Shown here: positions 27,274 through 37,093 of the stretch, one piece after another
Position numbering within the stretch: position 1 is the stretch's first letter
Layout: every line of letters starts with the position of its first letter
DNA from: Leisingera sp. SS27
GTDB taxonomy: Bacteria > Pseudomonadota > Alphaproteobacteria > Rhodobacterales > Rhodobacteraceae
NCBI RefSeq assembly: GCF_028368855.1
Contig: NZ_JAQNCY010000003.1
Coordinates: 124,001-188,000 of the forward strand
DNA: 64,000 nucleotides
Direction: 5' to 3'
Made by a program: the position numbers and the translations under genes
Notes under the pieces: generated by a model
What the model saw: only the letters and a program-made list of their open reading frames with translations
Told to the model about the DNA's origin: nothing
The model's database searches: none

Positions 27274-28307
27274 CAGCGCGCCGCCGCTGAAATGTGATCT
27301 GTCTCTGCCATTTCCGCCTGAAAGTGGCGGATGGTCCGGCGCAGCCCGTCTTTCAGGCGCACTTTTGGGTGCCAGCCGAGTTTGGCCGTGGCAAAGCTGA
27401 TGTCTGGCTTGCGCTGCTTCGGGTCGTCCTGCGGTAAATCCTTGAACACCAATTGCGACCTTGTGCCGGTCAATGCGCAGACCTTTCGGGCCAGTTCAAG
27501 CACTGTGAATTCTCCCGGATTACCCAGATTGACCGGCGCAGGCGCGGTTTCATTCAGGTCCATCAGGGCTTCGATGGCGTCCAGCAGGTCGCCGGCATAG
27601 CAGAAAGACCGCGTCTGCCTGCCGCCGCCATACACGGTTATGTCTTCGCCCCTCAGCGCCTGGGTGATGAAATTGGACACCACACGGCCATCCTGCGGAT
27701 CCATGTAGGGGCCATAAGTGTTGAATATCCGGGCGATGGAAATCTGCACGCCGTAACGGTGGTAATAGTCATGGAAAAGCGTTTCCGCTGCTCGCTTGCC
27801 TTCGTCATAGCAGGCGCGGGGGCCAAAGGTGTTGACGCTGCCGCGGTATCCTTCCGGCTGAGGGCTGATCTCAGGATCACCATAGATTTCGGAGGTCGAC
27901 GCCTGAAATACTTTGGCACCCTTTTCCCGGGCCAGATCCAATGCGTTCATTGCCCCCATCACGCTGGTTTTAAAGGTGTGTATAGGGTCCATCTGGTACT
28001 TCGGCGGAGACGCGGGGCAGGCGAGATTGAATATCTGATGCACCGGTCCCTTGAGCTGGTAGGGGGTAATAACGTCATGCTCGATAAAGCGGAAACTGCG
28101 GTGCGACATCAGCGGGGTGATATTGCGCATCCGGCCGGTTTGCAGGTTGTCCAGGCAAATCACCTGATGGCCCTGCTCGAGCTTGCGGGCACACAGTTGC
28201 GATCCCAGAAAGCCTGCGCCGCCGGTAACCAGGACCGTTTTGCGCAAAGGCAAACACGGTTTTACCGGCGTGTGCACCGCACGCTTATTCCCATTTGGCA
28301 GCGTCAT
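27273..28307 (-). CDS. uxs: UDP-glucuronate decarboxylase (UDP-xylose synthase)
   Basis: A 344-residue extended SDR enzyme. Marks: [20 protein letters not shown], the family-specific [47 protein letters not shown] with the Tyr-x-x-x-Lys pair, and [20 protein letters not shown]. It makes UDP-xylose from UDP-glucuronate, releasing CO2. The ATG at 28307 follows GGGGGTTAGGTAC; longer frames to 28517 are less likely. First gene of a four-gene operon (synthase, epimerase, glycosyltransferase, GH26-like), so the polymer probably contains xylose or arabinose. Confidence 0.93.
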   Translation of the reverse strand: MTLPNGNKRAVHTPVKPCLPLRKTVLVTGGAGFLGSQLCARKLEQGHQVICLDNLQTGRMRNITPLMSHRSFRFIEHDVITPYQLKGPVHQIFNLACPASPPKYQMDPIHTFKTSVMGAMNALDLAREKGAKVFQASTSEIYGDPEISPQPEGYRGSVNTFGPRACYDEGKRAAETLFHDYYHRYGVQISIARIFNTYGPYMDPQDGRVVSNFITQALRGEDITVYGGGRQTRSFCYAGDLLDAIEALMDLNETAPAPVNLGNPGEFTVLELARKVCALTGTRSQLVFKDLPQDDPKQRKPDISFATAKLGWHPKVRLKDGLRRTIRHFQAEMAETDHISAAAR

Positions 28308-28959
28308 GTACCTAACCCCCATTTGGTACAGCACCGCAATACGATTGCAGGGAGTTTCGGTCCCTGAATTTCCGCCTGATACGGCGGTGTTCCTATTTCC
28401 GGCTGGTCTTGCTTTAACGCTTATGAACCAGCGCATTTGGACAAACTTAATTGCGTTGCGTTTTACAATATCTGCGCGCCTCAGGAAAAACGATAGGAGC
28501 GGGGTGCGCCCCATCAAGAATAAGCAGCGCCTCTAATACTTAATCGTGCCGGACTACCACTTTTGGAAGGGCTGCAAGATCCCGGCCGCCGCCCTTAAGG
28601 GCGATTAAATGTGCCTAAAGATCGCCGTTGCCGTGTGATGCCTGAGGAACGAAGCGCTCAGCTTTTACCGCCCCTCTTTCGCAGGCAATGCCTTTACGCA
28701 GCTACGCTGCGCGAGCCGGCATCTGGAAGTCTTCAAATTGAACCGGGTTAATGCGTGCTTTCTTCCACCTTCTTCTCTGGCCTTTGGTTTGACTTGTCAA
28801 AATAAAACTCCAGCTAAACTAGAAGATTAAGAGGATCCGCGCCGTTTGCCTTTGGAGGCCGCGGTTCGCCAAGTGGCGAAACTGGCGGCGTTAATGGGGC
28901 AGTTAGGCGTGCAACCGAATGGGACTTGGAAATTTCAGAGAGTAGAAAAGGGTTATCAG
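28308..28959. other. Intergenic region with promoters and an inverted repeat
   Basis: No gene is supported over about 650 bases between two divergent units. TTTGAC-TT-GTCAAA at 28788-28801 is a perfect 6+2+6 inverted repeat upstream of the lipoprotein gene and may be an operator or a promoter element. A hairpin TTCGCC-AAGT-GGCGAA lies at 28866-28881. The left end should hold the promoter of the polysaccharide operon; I see no clear consensus boxes there. Confidence 0.5.
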
Positions 28960-29208
28960 ATGAAAGTGGCAAACTTTTTGGCAGCAGCTGCAGCGGGCTT
29001 AATTCTGTCTGGATGCGAGGAATTCGAAGGTGAGCAGGCTCCTGAAGTCACGCCGCCGGAATACTATCCGTGCAGGGAGTTGCCTCAGGCGATCGCACAG
29101 GCCGACGCTGTCGTCCGTAACCCTGACAGGTTGAGCGGAAATGAGCAAAATTACTGGTTCGACCGCAAGGACCGCCTGGTCAAGCGCGCCTGGGAGTGCA
29201 AATCCTAG
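28960..29208 (+). CDS. Small lipoprotein of unknown function
   Basis: An 82-residue exported lipoprotein. The signal peptide MKVANFLAAAAAGLILSGC ends in the lipobox LSGC, so Cys19 would be lipidated. The mature part is acidic at first (EEFEGEQAPEVTPPEYYPC), then has two more cysteines, one near the start and one at the very end (WECKS). Glu after the lipidated Cys does not suggest inner-membrane retention, so outer membrane is likely. The start at 28960 is preceded by AAAAGGGTTATC. Transcribed alone. No family recognised. Confidence 0.7.
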   Translation: MKVANFLAAAAAGLILSGCEEFEGEQAPEVTPPEYYPCRELPQAIAQADAVVRNPDRLSGNEQNYWFDRKDRLVKRAWECKS

Positions 29209-30328
29209 TCTACTATCGGTGCGCCTGGTGTTTCAGTCTGAGATTTCTTTTGCTTAGAACCGCAGTGTCGGCATAACGGTCCGGCGCTTGCGGTGTGTTT
29301 TGAGCTTGTCTTAGTCCTAGCGGCCTAGATCCGGCACGGGGTCGTGCAGCGCCTGCACAATCGTCAGTTTTAATCGTTTCTCAACAAAGACGGACCGTGC
29401 GACCGGGCCAGATAGGGCAGGCAGAAAGGGTGGGGGTAACGGCAAGCCAGCCGGCGCACCACTGCACAGCGGAGGCCACCTCTGCAAACCCGGCGGGCCC
29501 GCATCGACCTGCTGGACCAGCCAGTTCAAGGCATTGCCGGCGGCTGCCTCGATCAGGAAAACGGTTTCGCAGAGAGAAAGGCGCAGAACTGCAGCCGGAT
29601 ACCCGAGCTTGCGAAAGGGCCTGGCAGCGGCCAGCTGATAGAAGAGGAAGCCTGCGACGCTGGCCAGGCAACCCGTATCCAGGGCCAGAGGTATTACCAA
29701 GGGAAGCGCATCGAACTTGGCAGTTGCGGCCCGCGCCAGAACCCAAACGGGAGCTAGTTTTTTCTGGCCAGCCTCTTTCAGGCGAGGGCATGCCGCGCAG
29801 CTTACGGAGCGCAGGCGCCTGGTCCTGCTGACCCCGGCGCACCTGACCGCGGTAACCGGAATGGATGCCCTTGGAGTTGCCTTTTTGCGGGCAAGGAGAG
29901 GGAATGGCTCAAGTTACCAATTGTTCATAGTCGTTCCAGGCATCACTCGGAGTTTGGCGTGTCATGTGGTGGATTGTGGAAATATGTTGACATTTGAGGG
30001 TGATTCAAGAAAATTTCCTCAAAAGATCCAAGAAAACGCACAAAAACCCTCGTTTGAGACGGAAAGGCTTTTTGTCTTAATGCCACGAGATTGCTGTCTC
30101 CTGCCGGAATGCGTGTGTCATCTGTGTGGCACTGGCGGGATCTGCGGCTGTGCTGGACAGGGCGCGCAGGGAAGGTAAGTGGTATAGGCGCGGCCTATGA
30201 TGTGATGGGTATTACCGATTTTTATTGATGGGAAAACCTGTCAAACTGCCAGTCGAAGAAAAAACTAAGACCAGAAAAGCCCCGTTAGAGGGTGACCAAT
30301 AATAACACCCAACCAACAGAGGAAATCC
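29209..30328. other. Long gap with only doubtful reading frames
   Basis: About 1.1 kb without a recognisable gene. On the minus strand one frame is open from about 29317 back past 29700 and encodes a partly hydrophobic sequence (PLVIPLALDTGCLASVAGFL; LRLSLCETVFLIEAAAGNAL). It lacks a clear ribosome binding site and resembles nothing I know, so it could be a decayed membrane-protein gene or a GC-driven open frame. From about 29880 to 30328 the DNA is more AT-rich and probably carries the promoter of the next ABC operon. Confidence 0.4.
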
Positions 30329-31348
30329 ATGACACAGAAAGCGTCTTTCTTAACCGCTCTGGCCTTTACTATGACGGCCGCCAGCGCGGCCTTCGCCGAA
30401 ACGGAGCTGACGGTATATACCGCTGTCGAGGCGGAAGATCTTGCCCGCTATGCCGAAACCTTCAACCAAAGCCATCCGGACATCAAAATCAACTGGGTGC
30501 GCGACTCGACCGGGATCATCACCGCCAAGCTGTTGGCCGAGCGTGACAATCCGCAGGCGGATGTGGTTTGGGGGCTGGCGGCAACCTCGCTGCTGCTGCT
30601 GAAGTCCGAGGGCATGCTGGAACCCTATGCGCCAGCCGGAGTGGATCAGCTGGATCCGAAGTTCGTTGATGGTGACAACCCGCCCAGCTGGGTTGGCATG
30701 GACGCCTGGGTGGCCTCTGTCTGCTACAACACGGTTGAGGCAGAGAAACAGGGCCTGACGCCGCCCGCGTCCTGGAAGGATCTGACCGATCCGCAGTATG
30801 CCGGCCATGTGATCATGCCGAACCCGAATTCCTCCGGCACCGGCTTCCTGGATGTGTCCAGCTGGCTGCAGATGTTCGGAGAGAAGAAGGGTTGGAAGTT
30901 CATGGACGCGCTGCATGAAAATATTGCGCGCTACACGCATTCCGGTTCCAAGCCCTGCAAGCTGGCGGCGGCTGGCGAGATCCCGATCGGCATTTCTTTC
31001 GCCTTCCGCGGTGCCAAGTCCAAGGCCGCAGGCGCACCGCTGGAGATCATTGTGCCATCGGAGGGCGTCGGCTGGGACATGGAAGCAACTGCCATCGTGG
31101 CTGGTACCGCAAATCTGGAAGCGGCGCAGACACTTGTCGACTTCACAGTCACCAAGGAAGCCAACGAAATGTACAACACCGGCTATGCGGTTGTGGCTTA
31201 CCCGGGCGTCGCGAAGCCGGTTGAACATTTCCCCGAAGGGCTGCTGGACGCGATGATCGACAATGATTTCGAGTTCGCGGCCAACAACCGTGCCGCGATC
31301 CTCAAGGAGTGGCAGGCCCGCTACGACGGCAAGTCGGAAGCGAAATAA
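30329..31348 (+). CDS. ABC transporter substrate-binding protein, 2-aminoethylphosphonate type
   Basis: A 339-residue periplasmic protein with a signal peptide of 23 residues (ending ASAAFAE) and an Fe3+/AEP-type binding fold: LTVYTAVEAEDLARYAETF, VRDSTGIITAKLLAE, DVVWGLAATSLLLL, WVASVCYNT, GTGFLDVSSWL. These match my recollection of the PhnS2/AepX group of putative 2-aminoethylphosphonate receptors. Iron-binding Tyr pairs typical of FbpA are not evident. AGAGGAAATCC precedes the ATG. First gene of a three-gene operon; a hairpin after it probably lowers expression of the ATPase and permease. No AEP-degrading enzymes (phnW, phnX, phnA) lie nearby. Confidence 0.8.
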   Translation: MTQKASFLTALAFTMTAASAAFAETELTVYTAVEAEDLARYAETFNQSHPDIKINWVRDSTGIITAKLLAERDNPQADVVWGLAATSLLLLKSEGMLEPYAPAGVDQLDPKFVDGDNPPSWVGMDAWVASVCYNTVEAEKQGLTPPASWKDLTDPQYAGHVIMPNPNSSGTGFLDVSSWLQMFGEKKGWKFMDALHENIARYTHSGSKPCKLAAAGEIPIGISFAFRGAKSKAAGAPLEIIVPSEGVGWDMEATAIVAGTANLEAAQTLVDFTVTKEANEMYNTGYAVVAYPGVAKPVEHFPEGLLDAMIDNDFEFAANNRAAILKEWQARYDGKSEAK

Positions 31349-31356
31349 GCTTTCGG

Positions 31357-31380
31357 GGGCGGCGGGTTAGCCTTCCGCCC
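31357..31380 (+). terminator. Attenuator-like hairpin after the binding-protein gene
   Basis: GGGCGG / CCGCCC with a 12-base loop, followed by TTCTGTCTT. It lies between the binding-protein gene and the ATPase gene, where partial termination commonly gives excess receptor. Confidence 0.45.
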
Positions 31381-31476
31381 TTCTGTCTTCCTCATCCTCA
31401 CTGCCCCATGCCCTGAGCCATGCCGCCCGTTGACAAAAGACAGGGTGCCGCGTTGGCATATGCAAGGACCAACGAC

Positions 31477-32592
31477 GTGCTTCAAATGACCCCGCCAAAA
31501 GAAACCTACCTGAGCATCCGCGACCTCTGGAAAGCCTTCGGCAGCTTCATCGCGCTCAAAGATATCTCCCTGGACGTGACGGAGGGCGAATTCATCTGCT
31601 TCCTCGGCCCCTCCGGCTGCGGAAAGACAACCCTGCTGCGCGCCATTGCGGGTCTGGATCTGCAATCTAAGGGCACCGTGACCCAGGGCAATCAGGACGT
31701 ATCAAACCTGCCGCCATCAGAGCGGGATTTCGGTATCGTGTTTCAGTCCTATGCGCTGTTTCCGAACCTCACCATTGAGAAGAACATTGCCTTCGGCCTG
31801 GAAAACGCGGGCCGCAGCAAGCAGGAAATCAATGCGCGCGTCGCGGAACTTCTTGAACTGGTCGGCTTGCCGGATCAGGGCCGCAAGTACCCGGCTCAGC
31901 TGTCCGGGGGGCAGCAGCAGCGGATCGCCTTGGCGCGCGCCATTGCGACCAATCCGGGCCTCTTGCTGCTGGATGAGCCGCTGTCTGCCTTGGATGCCAA
32001 GGTGCGCGTCCACCTGCGCCATGAGATCAAGGAACTGCAGCGCAAGCTGGGCGTGACCACCATTATGGTGACCCATGACCAGGAAGAGGCGCTGGCCATG
32101 GCCGACCGGATCGTGGTGATGAACCACGGTGTGATTGAACAGGTCGGCTCTCCCACCGAGATCTACCGGGAGCCAGCCAACCTCTTTGTGGCCGACTTCA
32201 TCGGTGAGATGAATCAAATCAGCTCGTCCGTTGCCAAAGGGGGACGTCTGGCTGTGGGTGAAAAGACCTTTGCCTGCCTGCCGCATGACTTTGCCGATGG
32301 CACGCCCGTCATTGCCGCCATCCGGCCTGAGGACGTGATCCCGCATGAGGCCGGCTATTTGGAAAGCAGCGGCAACCGGAACTGTATCGACGTCCAACTG
32401 GCGGAAATGGAATTCCTCGGCTCCTTCTGGCGCTGCAGGCTGACGAATGAACGCTTTGGCGGCAAGGAGCTGATTGCCGACTTCTCCATTAACGCGGTGC
32501 GGCGCCTGGATCTGGAGGCCGGCTGCCAGATGGAAATCGAACTGCCCGACAACCGGCTGATGGCCTTTGCGCAAGACGGGCAGGGGGTTTAA
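31477..32592 (+). CDS. ABC transporter ATPase, 2-aminoethylphosphonate type
   Basis: A 371-residue importer ATPase. Walker A GPSGCGKTTLL, Q-loop VFQSYALFP, signature LSGGQQQR, Walker B LLLLDEPLSALD and the switch His in MVTHDQEEAL are all present. A C-terminal TOBE-like regulatory domain (about 240-371) follows. I set the start at the GTG at 31477 because AAGGA lies 8 bases upstream; ATG 31486 (MTPPKETYLS) has no site, and an upstream ATG at 31420 is possible. It pairs with the fused permease six bases downstream. Confidence 0.88.
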   Translation: MLQMTPPKETYLSIRDLWKAFGSFIALKDISLDVTEGEFICFLGPSGCGKTTLLRAIAGLDLQSKGTVTQGNQDVSNLPPSERDFGIVFQSYALFPNLTIEKNIAFGLENAGRSKQEINARVAELLELVGLPDQGRKYPAQLSGGQQQRIALARAIATNPGLLLLDEPLSALDAKVRVHLRHEIKELQRKLGVTTIMVTHDQEEALAMADRIVVMNHGVIEQVGSPTEIYREPANLFVADFIGEMNQISSSVAKGGRLAVGEKTFACLPHDFADGTPVIAAIRPEDVIPHEAGYLESSGNRNCIDVQLAEMEFLGSFWRCRLTNERFGGKELIADFSINAVRRLDLEAGCQMEIELPDNRLMAFAQDGQGV

Positions 32593-32597
32593 CGCAG

Positions 32598-34613
32598 ATG
32601 ACTGATACCACGCAATCCGTCATGCCTGCAGGCCCTTTGGTCAAAGGCAAGCTCAGCCGCGACGACATCATCATGCGCGGCAGCATGATCATCATCGCGC
32701 TTTACTTGGTCGTGTCACTGGTATTCCCGCTTTATGCGATGCTGTCGAAGTCCTTCTCCACCTACCGGGTGGAGCTGTCGCAGTTTGAATTCCAAGTCAG
32801 CGATGAGGCCGGGACGTTTGATGGCAGCATCCTGACCGGTGCGGACCTGAACGCCAGAACTGCCACCTTTGCCGAAGCCGATCTGTCTACAGGGGCCGAC
32901 GGGCGGCTGCCGGTCACTGGCTTTTTCCCGGACTTCAGCTTCCGCAGCCCGGTGATGTATCAGATCCGCAATACCTCCAGCACCGGCCGTTTCTTGATCG
33001 GCTCCAACCTGCAAACTGGCACCGAATGGGTTACGCTCGATTCCAACACCTTCCGCCGCGTGCAGCTGCGCCCCGTGAAAGCGCAGGGTCTGGACAATTT
33101 CGTTTCCTACTTCTCGACGCCTGCGCTGTTCAATTCGATAAAGAACTCGCTGTGGATTGCAGTGCTCAGTACCGTTGTCACCGTCTCGCTTGCGTTCTGG
33201 TTCGCCTACGCGCTGAACCGCAGCTGCATGAAGTACAAAGGCGTGTTCCGCCTGATTGCCATGGCGCCGATCCTGGTGCCGTCGCTGCTGCCCGGTATCG
33301 CGCTGGTCTACCTGTTCGGCAACCAGGGCATGATCAAGGAACTGCTGTTCGGCGCCAGCATATACGGCCCCATAGGCATCGTGATCGGCTCGGTTTTCTT
33401 CACCTTCCCGCATGCGTTCATCATCATCTCAACTGCGCTGGCGATCTCTGACGCGCGCCTTTACGAGGCCGCTGCCAGCCTGCGCTCCACCCCCTGGCGC
33501 ACCTTCTGGACAGTCACGGTGCCCGGCGCGCGCTATGGCCTGATCTCGGCAGCCTTCGTGGTTTTCAATCTGGTGATCACCGACTTTGGCCTGCCCAAGG
33601 TGATCGGCGGCCAGTTTAACGTGCTGGCGGTGGATATCTACAAGCAGGTGATCGGCCAACAGAACTTTGAAATGGGCGCGGTGGTCTCAGTGGTTCTGGT
33701 GATCCCGGCAATCCTCGCCTTTGCCATCGACCGCATGGTGCAGTCGAAACAAGTGGCGTTGCTGTCGGCGCGCTCGGTCCCGTATGAGCCGCTGCCGAAC
33801 AAGAAGATGGATCGTATCTTTTTTGCCTATTGCACCCTGATCGGCCTGTTCATTGCCGGGCTGCTGGCGGTGTGCCAGTTTGCGGCGCTGATCAAGTTCT
33901 GGCCTTACGATCTCAGCTTCAGCCTGAACAACTACCAATTCGACAAGATGGACGGCGGCGGCTGGGGGTCTTATGTGAACTCCATCAAGCTGGCGCTGAT
34001 GACGGCAGTGGCCGGCACGGCGGTGGTGTTCTTCGGCGCTTATCTGGTGGAAAAATCCAAGGGCTTCCGCACCGGCCGCGCCATCTTCCAGATGTTTGCG
34101 ATGCTGCCAATGGCCATTCCGGGCATGGTGCTGGGGCTGGCCTATATCTTCTTTTTCAACAACCCGGCCAACCCGCTGAATGCAATCTACGGCACCATGG
34201 CGATCCTGGTTGTCTGCACCGTAACCCACTTCTACACGGTGTCGCACCTGACGGCGGTCACGGCACTGAAGCAGATGGACAGGGAGTTTGAATCCGTCGC
34301 CGCGTCGCTCAAGCAGCCGACCATGAAGCTGTTTGCCCGCGTTACGGTGCCAGTCTGCCTTCCCGCGGTGCTCGACATCTCCATCTACCTCTTTGTGAAC
34401 GCGATGACGACAGTGTCTGCGGTGGTGTTCCTCTATTCACCCAAGACCACGCTGGCGTCGATTGCGGTGCTGAACATGGATGATGCGGGCGACATCGCCC
34501 CTGCGGCGGCGATGGGGATGATGATCTTCTACACCAACGCGCTGGCGCGGATCATCCACCTGCTCGCATCGCGGGGCATCCTGAGGAGAACCCAGGCCTG
34601 GCGCAGCCGCTGA
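32598..34613 (+). CDS. Fused double-domain ABC permease, 2-aminoethylphosphonate type
   Basis: A 671-residue membrane protein with two BPD_transp_1 units in one chain, as in FbpB/PhnU2-type permeases. The first EAA loop is YEAAASLRSTPWRTFWTVTVP (about residue 288) and the second is FESVAASLKQPTMKLFARVTVP (about 565). A long periplasmic insert of about 120 residues (from SQFEFQVSDEAGTF to TFRRVQLRPVK) follows the first membrane helix, which is unusual for this family. The ATG follows a GGGGG site. With two permease domains in one chain, a single copy can form the whole channel. A hairpin follows the stop. Confidence 0.9.
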   Translation: MTDTTQSVMPAGPLVKGKLSRDDIIMRGSMIIIALYLVVSLVFPLYAMLSKSFSTYRVELSQFEFQVSDEAGTFDGSILTGADLNARTATFAEADLSTGADGRLPVTGFFPDFSFRSPVMYQIRNTSSTGRFLIGSNLQTGTEWVTLDSNTFRRVQLRPVKAQGLDNFVSYFSTPALFNSIKNSLWIAVLSTVVTVSLAFWFAYALNRSCMKYKGVFRLIAMAPILVPSLLPGIALVYLFGNQGMIKELLFGASIYGPIGIVIGSVFFTFPHAFIIISTALAISDARLYEAAASLRSTPWRTFWTVTVPGARYGLISAAFVVFNLVITDFGLPKVIGGQFNVLAVDIYKQVIGQQNFEMGAVVSVVLVIPAILAFAIDRMVQSKQVALLSARSVPYEPLPNKKMDRIFFAYCTLIGLFIAGLLAVCQFAALIKFWPYDLSFSLNNYQFDKMDGGGWGSYVNSIKLALMTAVAGTAVVFFGAYLVEKSKGFRTGRAIFQMFAMLPMAIPGMVLGLAYIFFFNNPANPLNAIYGTMAILVVCTVTHFYTVSHLTAVTALKQMDREFESVAASLKQPTMKLFARVTVPVCLPAVLDISIYLFVNAMTTVSAVVFLYSPKTTLASIAVLNMDDAGDIAPAAAMGMMIFYTNALARIIHLLASRGILRRTQAWRSR

Positions 34614-34638
34614 CCGCCGTTTCCGCCAGACAGTCAAA

Positions 34639-34671
34639 GGGGCGTCGCAGCCATAAGGTGTGCGTCGCCCC
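34639..34671 (+). terminator. Terminator after the ABC operon
   Basis: GGGGCGTCGCA / TGCGTCGCCCC, an 11-bp stem with one mismatch and an 11-base loop, 26 bases after the permease stop. Confidence 0.6.
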
Positions 34672-34804
34672 GTCAAGATTCCATAGATTGTATTTTAAAA
34701 ATAAAAAACAGCCGCAAATGCACGTTCAGGGTGCATCGGTATCCTGTTGTTAACAGCTGTCCCTCAATTTGGCCTCGAAACGTTTATATGAGTGAGGCGA
34801 AACT

Positions 34805-37066
34805 ATGGGTGCGAACGAAATGGCAGCAGCGCCGGAAACAGGTCAGGCCAGCAACGACCTTCAGGGGGTTGTGGACGCAATAAACCGTGTCCAGGCTGTT
34901 ATTGAGTTTGAGCTGGATGGCACAATCATAACGGCGAACGAGAACTTCCTGGCTACGGTCGGTTACACGCTGGGGGAGATTGCGGGCAAGCACCACCGTA
35001 TGTTCTGCGATCCGGACTATGCGGCGTCTGACGAATACAGGGATTTCTGGCTTCAGCTCGCGATGGGCGAGTTTTCGGCCGGCGAATACAAACGCCTGGG
35101 CAAAAACGGCACTGAGGTTTGGATCAACGCCTCCTACAATCCAGTGTTTGATGGGAGCGGCAAACCCTACAAGGTGGTCAAGTTTGCCACAGATGTCACC
35201 AATCAAAAAAAGCTGGAACAGGTAAACCTGCGCAAGACCACGGGGTATGAGAACGCCTCCGCCGCCATGATGACCGTTGACCGGGACTTTATCGTCACCG
35301 ATGTCAACGCCGCGACCCGTGAGTTGTTGAGCCGCAGTGCAGAGGCTTTTGCACAAGTCTGGCCGAACTTCGATCCGGCCCATATCATCGGCACCTGCAT
35401 CGACCAGTTTCACAAGAACCCGGCCCACCAGCGCAAGCTGCTGTCTGACCCTGCCAATCTGCCGTACAAGACCGACATTACAATCGGAGACTTTAAGTTC
35501 GCGCTGAATGTGGGCGGCATCTTCGATCAAGGCGGCGAATATGTCGGCAATATGCTGGAATGGGACGATGTGACAGAAGCCCGGATGAACGCCGGGGTCC
35601 TGGCCGCTCTAGACCGGGCACAGGCCATCATCGAATTCACTCCGGACGGGAAGATCACCAATGCCAACGAGAACTTCCTGGCAACGGTGGGGTATTCTCT
35701 GGATGAAATCGTGGGCCAGCATCACCGCATGTTCTGCGATCCGGACTATGTCAGTTCAGCGGAGTACAGCAAGTTCTGGGCCGATCTGGCCGCAGGAGAA
35801 TATGCGGCCGGCGAATTCAAACGCTTCGGCAAGGGCGGTGCCGAAGTTTGGATCAACGCCTCCTACAACCCGATTTTGGACGCAGGCGGCAAGACCTTCA
35901 AGGTGGTGAAATTCGCCAGTAACATCACCGAGGAAAAACAGCGCACAGCTGAGCAGGACGGCAAGATGGCCGCCATCAGCCGGGCCCAGGCCATGATCGA
36001 GTTTGAACTGGACGGCACAATTCTGACCGCCAACCAGAACTTCCTGGCAACCGTCGGATATTCGCTCGACGAGATCCGCGGCCAGCATCACCGGATGTTC
36101 TGCGACCCGGAATACACAAGCTCGCCAGAGTACCGGAAGTTCTGGGCGGATTTGGCCGCCGGCGAATTTTCAGCCGGTGAATACAAGCGTTTCGGCAAGG
36201 GCGGCAATGAGGTGTGGATCAACGCCTCCTACAACCCGGTGTTAAATGCCGATGGCGAACCCTTCAAGGTGGTGAAATTCGCCACCAACATTACTGCTGA
36301 AAAACAGGTCGCGCAGGAAGTGACCCGGATTGCAACGCAGTTTGCTGAACAGTCCAAGAAGATCTCGGAGCAGGCCCATACGGTTGCCGGCGGTGCCCAG
36401 ACCCTCGGCTGCACAACCGAGGAAATCAGCGCCTCCGTTGAGGAACTGAGCGCCTCCATCGACTCGATTGCACAGAACAGCAATCATTCCGACGAGATAG
36501 CTCAGAAAACCAAGGGCGAAGCTGATCTTGGGGCAAAAGCGATCGAGAGGTCGATTGAGGCCATGGATCTGATCAATGCCTCCTCCGAGGAGATCAGCGA
36601 AATCGTCAAGACGATCAGCGAGATTGCCGGGCAGACCAACCTGCTGGCTTTCAATGCGGCGATTGAGGCGGCGCGGGCAGGCGAGCACGGCCTGGGCTTT
36701 TCGGTTGTTGCTGACGAGGTGCGCAAGCTGGCGGAGCGGTCGTCGCAATCCGCCAAGGAAATCAGCAAGCTGATCAATGAAACGGTAAAGCGCGTGACCC
36801 AGGGCAGCGAGGTCTCCAGAGAGGCTGGGGCTGCCTTCACCAAGATCCTCACGGGCATCTCGGATACAACCGATTCCATCGCCCAGATTTCAGTGGCCGC
36901 AAACGAGCAGCAGACAGCAGCGCGGGACGTCTCCGAAGCCATCCAAAGCATTGTTGACGCGTCTGAAGAAGCTGTGATCGCCTCGGACTCCATTGCCGCT
37001 GCGACCGAGGAGCTGAACAGCGGAGCGCAGGAACTGAAGACGGAAGTTGGCCGGCTCGGCTGCTGA
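34805..37066 (+). CDS. Soluble methyl-accepting chemotaxis protein with four PAS domains
   Basis: A 753-residue cytoplasmic receptor with no transmembrane segment. PAS units at about residues 26-136, 268-378 and 390-500 are near copies of one another, each with HHRMFCDP and [11 protein letters not shown] different PAS lies between the first two (about 145-262, [20 protein letters not shown]). The signalling domain (about 510-750) has the conserved tip [20 protein letters not shown] and [13 protein letters not shown]. It probably senses redox state or a small cytoplasmic ligand through bound cofactors. It heads a receptor-cheR-cheD-cheW3 operon with no CheA, CheY or CheB, so it must feed a kinase encoded elsewhere. 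Confidence 0.93.
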   Translation: MGANEMAAAPETGQASNDLQGVVDAINRVQAVIEFELDGTIITANENFLATVGYTLGEIAGKHHRMFCDPDYAASDEYRDFWLQLAMGEFSAGEYKRLGKNGTEVWINASYNPVFDGSGKPYKVVKFATDVTNQKKLEQVNLRKTTGYENASAAMMTVDRDFIVTDVNAATRELLSRSAEAFAQVWPNFDPAHIIGTCIDQFHKNPAHQRKLLSDPANLPYKTDITIGDFKFALNVGGIFDQGGEYVGNMLEWDDVTEARMNAGVLAALDRAQAIIEFTPDGKITNANENFLATVGYSLDEIVGQHHRMFCDPDYVSSAEYSKFWADLAAGEYAAGEFKRFGKGGAEVWINASYNPILDAGGKTFKVVKFASNITEEKQRTAEQDGKMAAISRAQAMIEFELDGTILTANQNFLATVGYSLDEIRGQHHRMFCDPEYTSSPEYRKFWADLAAGEFSAGEYKRFGKGGNEVWINASYNPVLNADGEPFKVVKFATNITAEKQVAQEVTRIATQFAEQSKKISEQAHTVAGGAQTLGCTTEEISASVEELSASIDSIAQNSNHSDEIAQKTKGEADLGAKAIERSIEAMDLINASSEEISEIVKTISEIAGQTNLLAFNAAIEAARAGEHGLGFSVVADEVRKLAERSSQSAKEISKLINETVKRVTQGSEVSREAGAAFTKILTGISDTTDSIAQISVAANEQQTAARDVSEAIQSIVDASEEAVIASDSIAAATEELNSGAQELKTEVGRLGC
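34880..36304 (+). repeat. Three in-gene PAS repeats in the receptor gene
   Basis: Units at about 34880-35212, 35606-35938 and 35972-36304, each about 333 bases. The encoded 111-residue units share long identical runs (for example [34 protein letters not shown]). Units 2 and 3 are adjacent, while unit 1 is separated by a dissimilar PAS. This points to internal duplication within the gene. Confidence 0.85.
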
Positions 37067-37093
37067 TCCATTGCGTTGGCGAAAGGACCGGGG

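Noticed and set aside
29397-29831. Plus-strand frame of 144 residues in the long gap
   Set aside because: It is Arg/Pro/Gly-rich with no recognisable domain or ribosome binding site and overlaps open frames on the other strand. It looks like GC-driven absence of stops.
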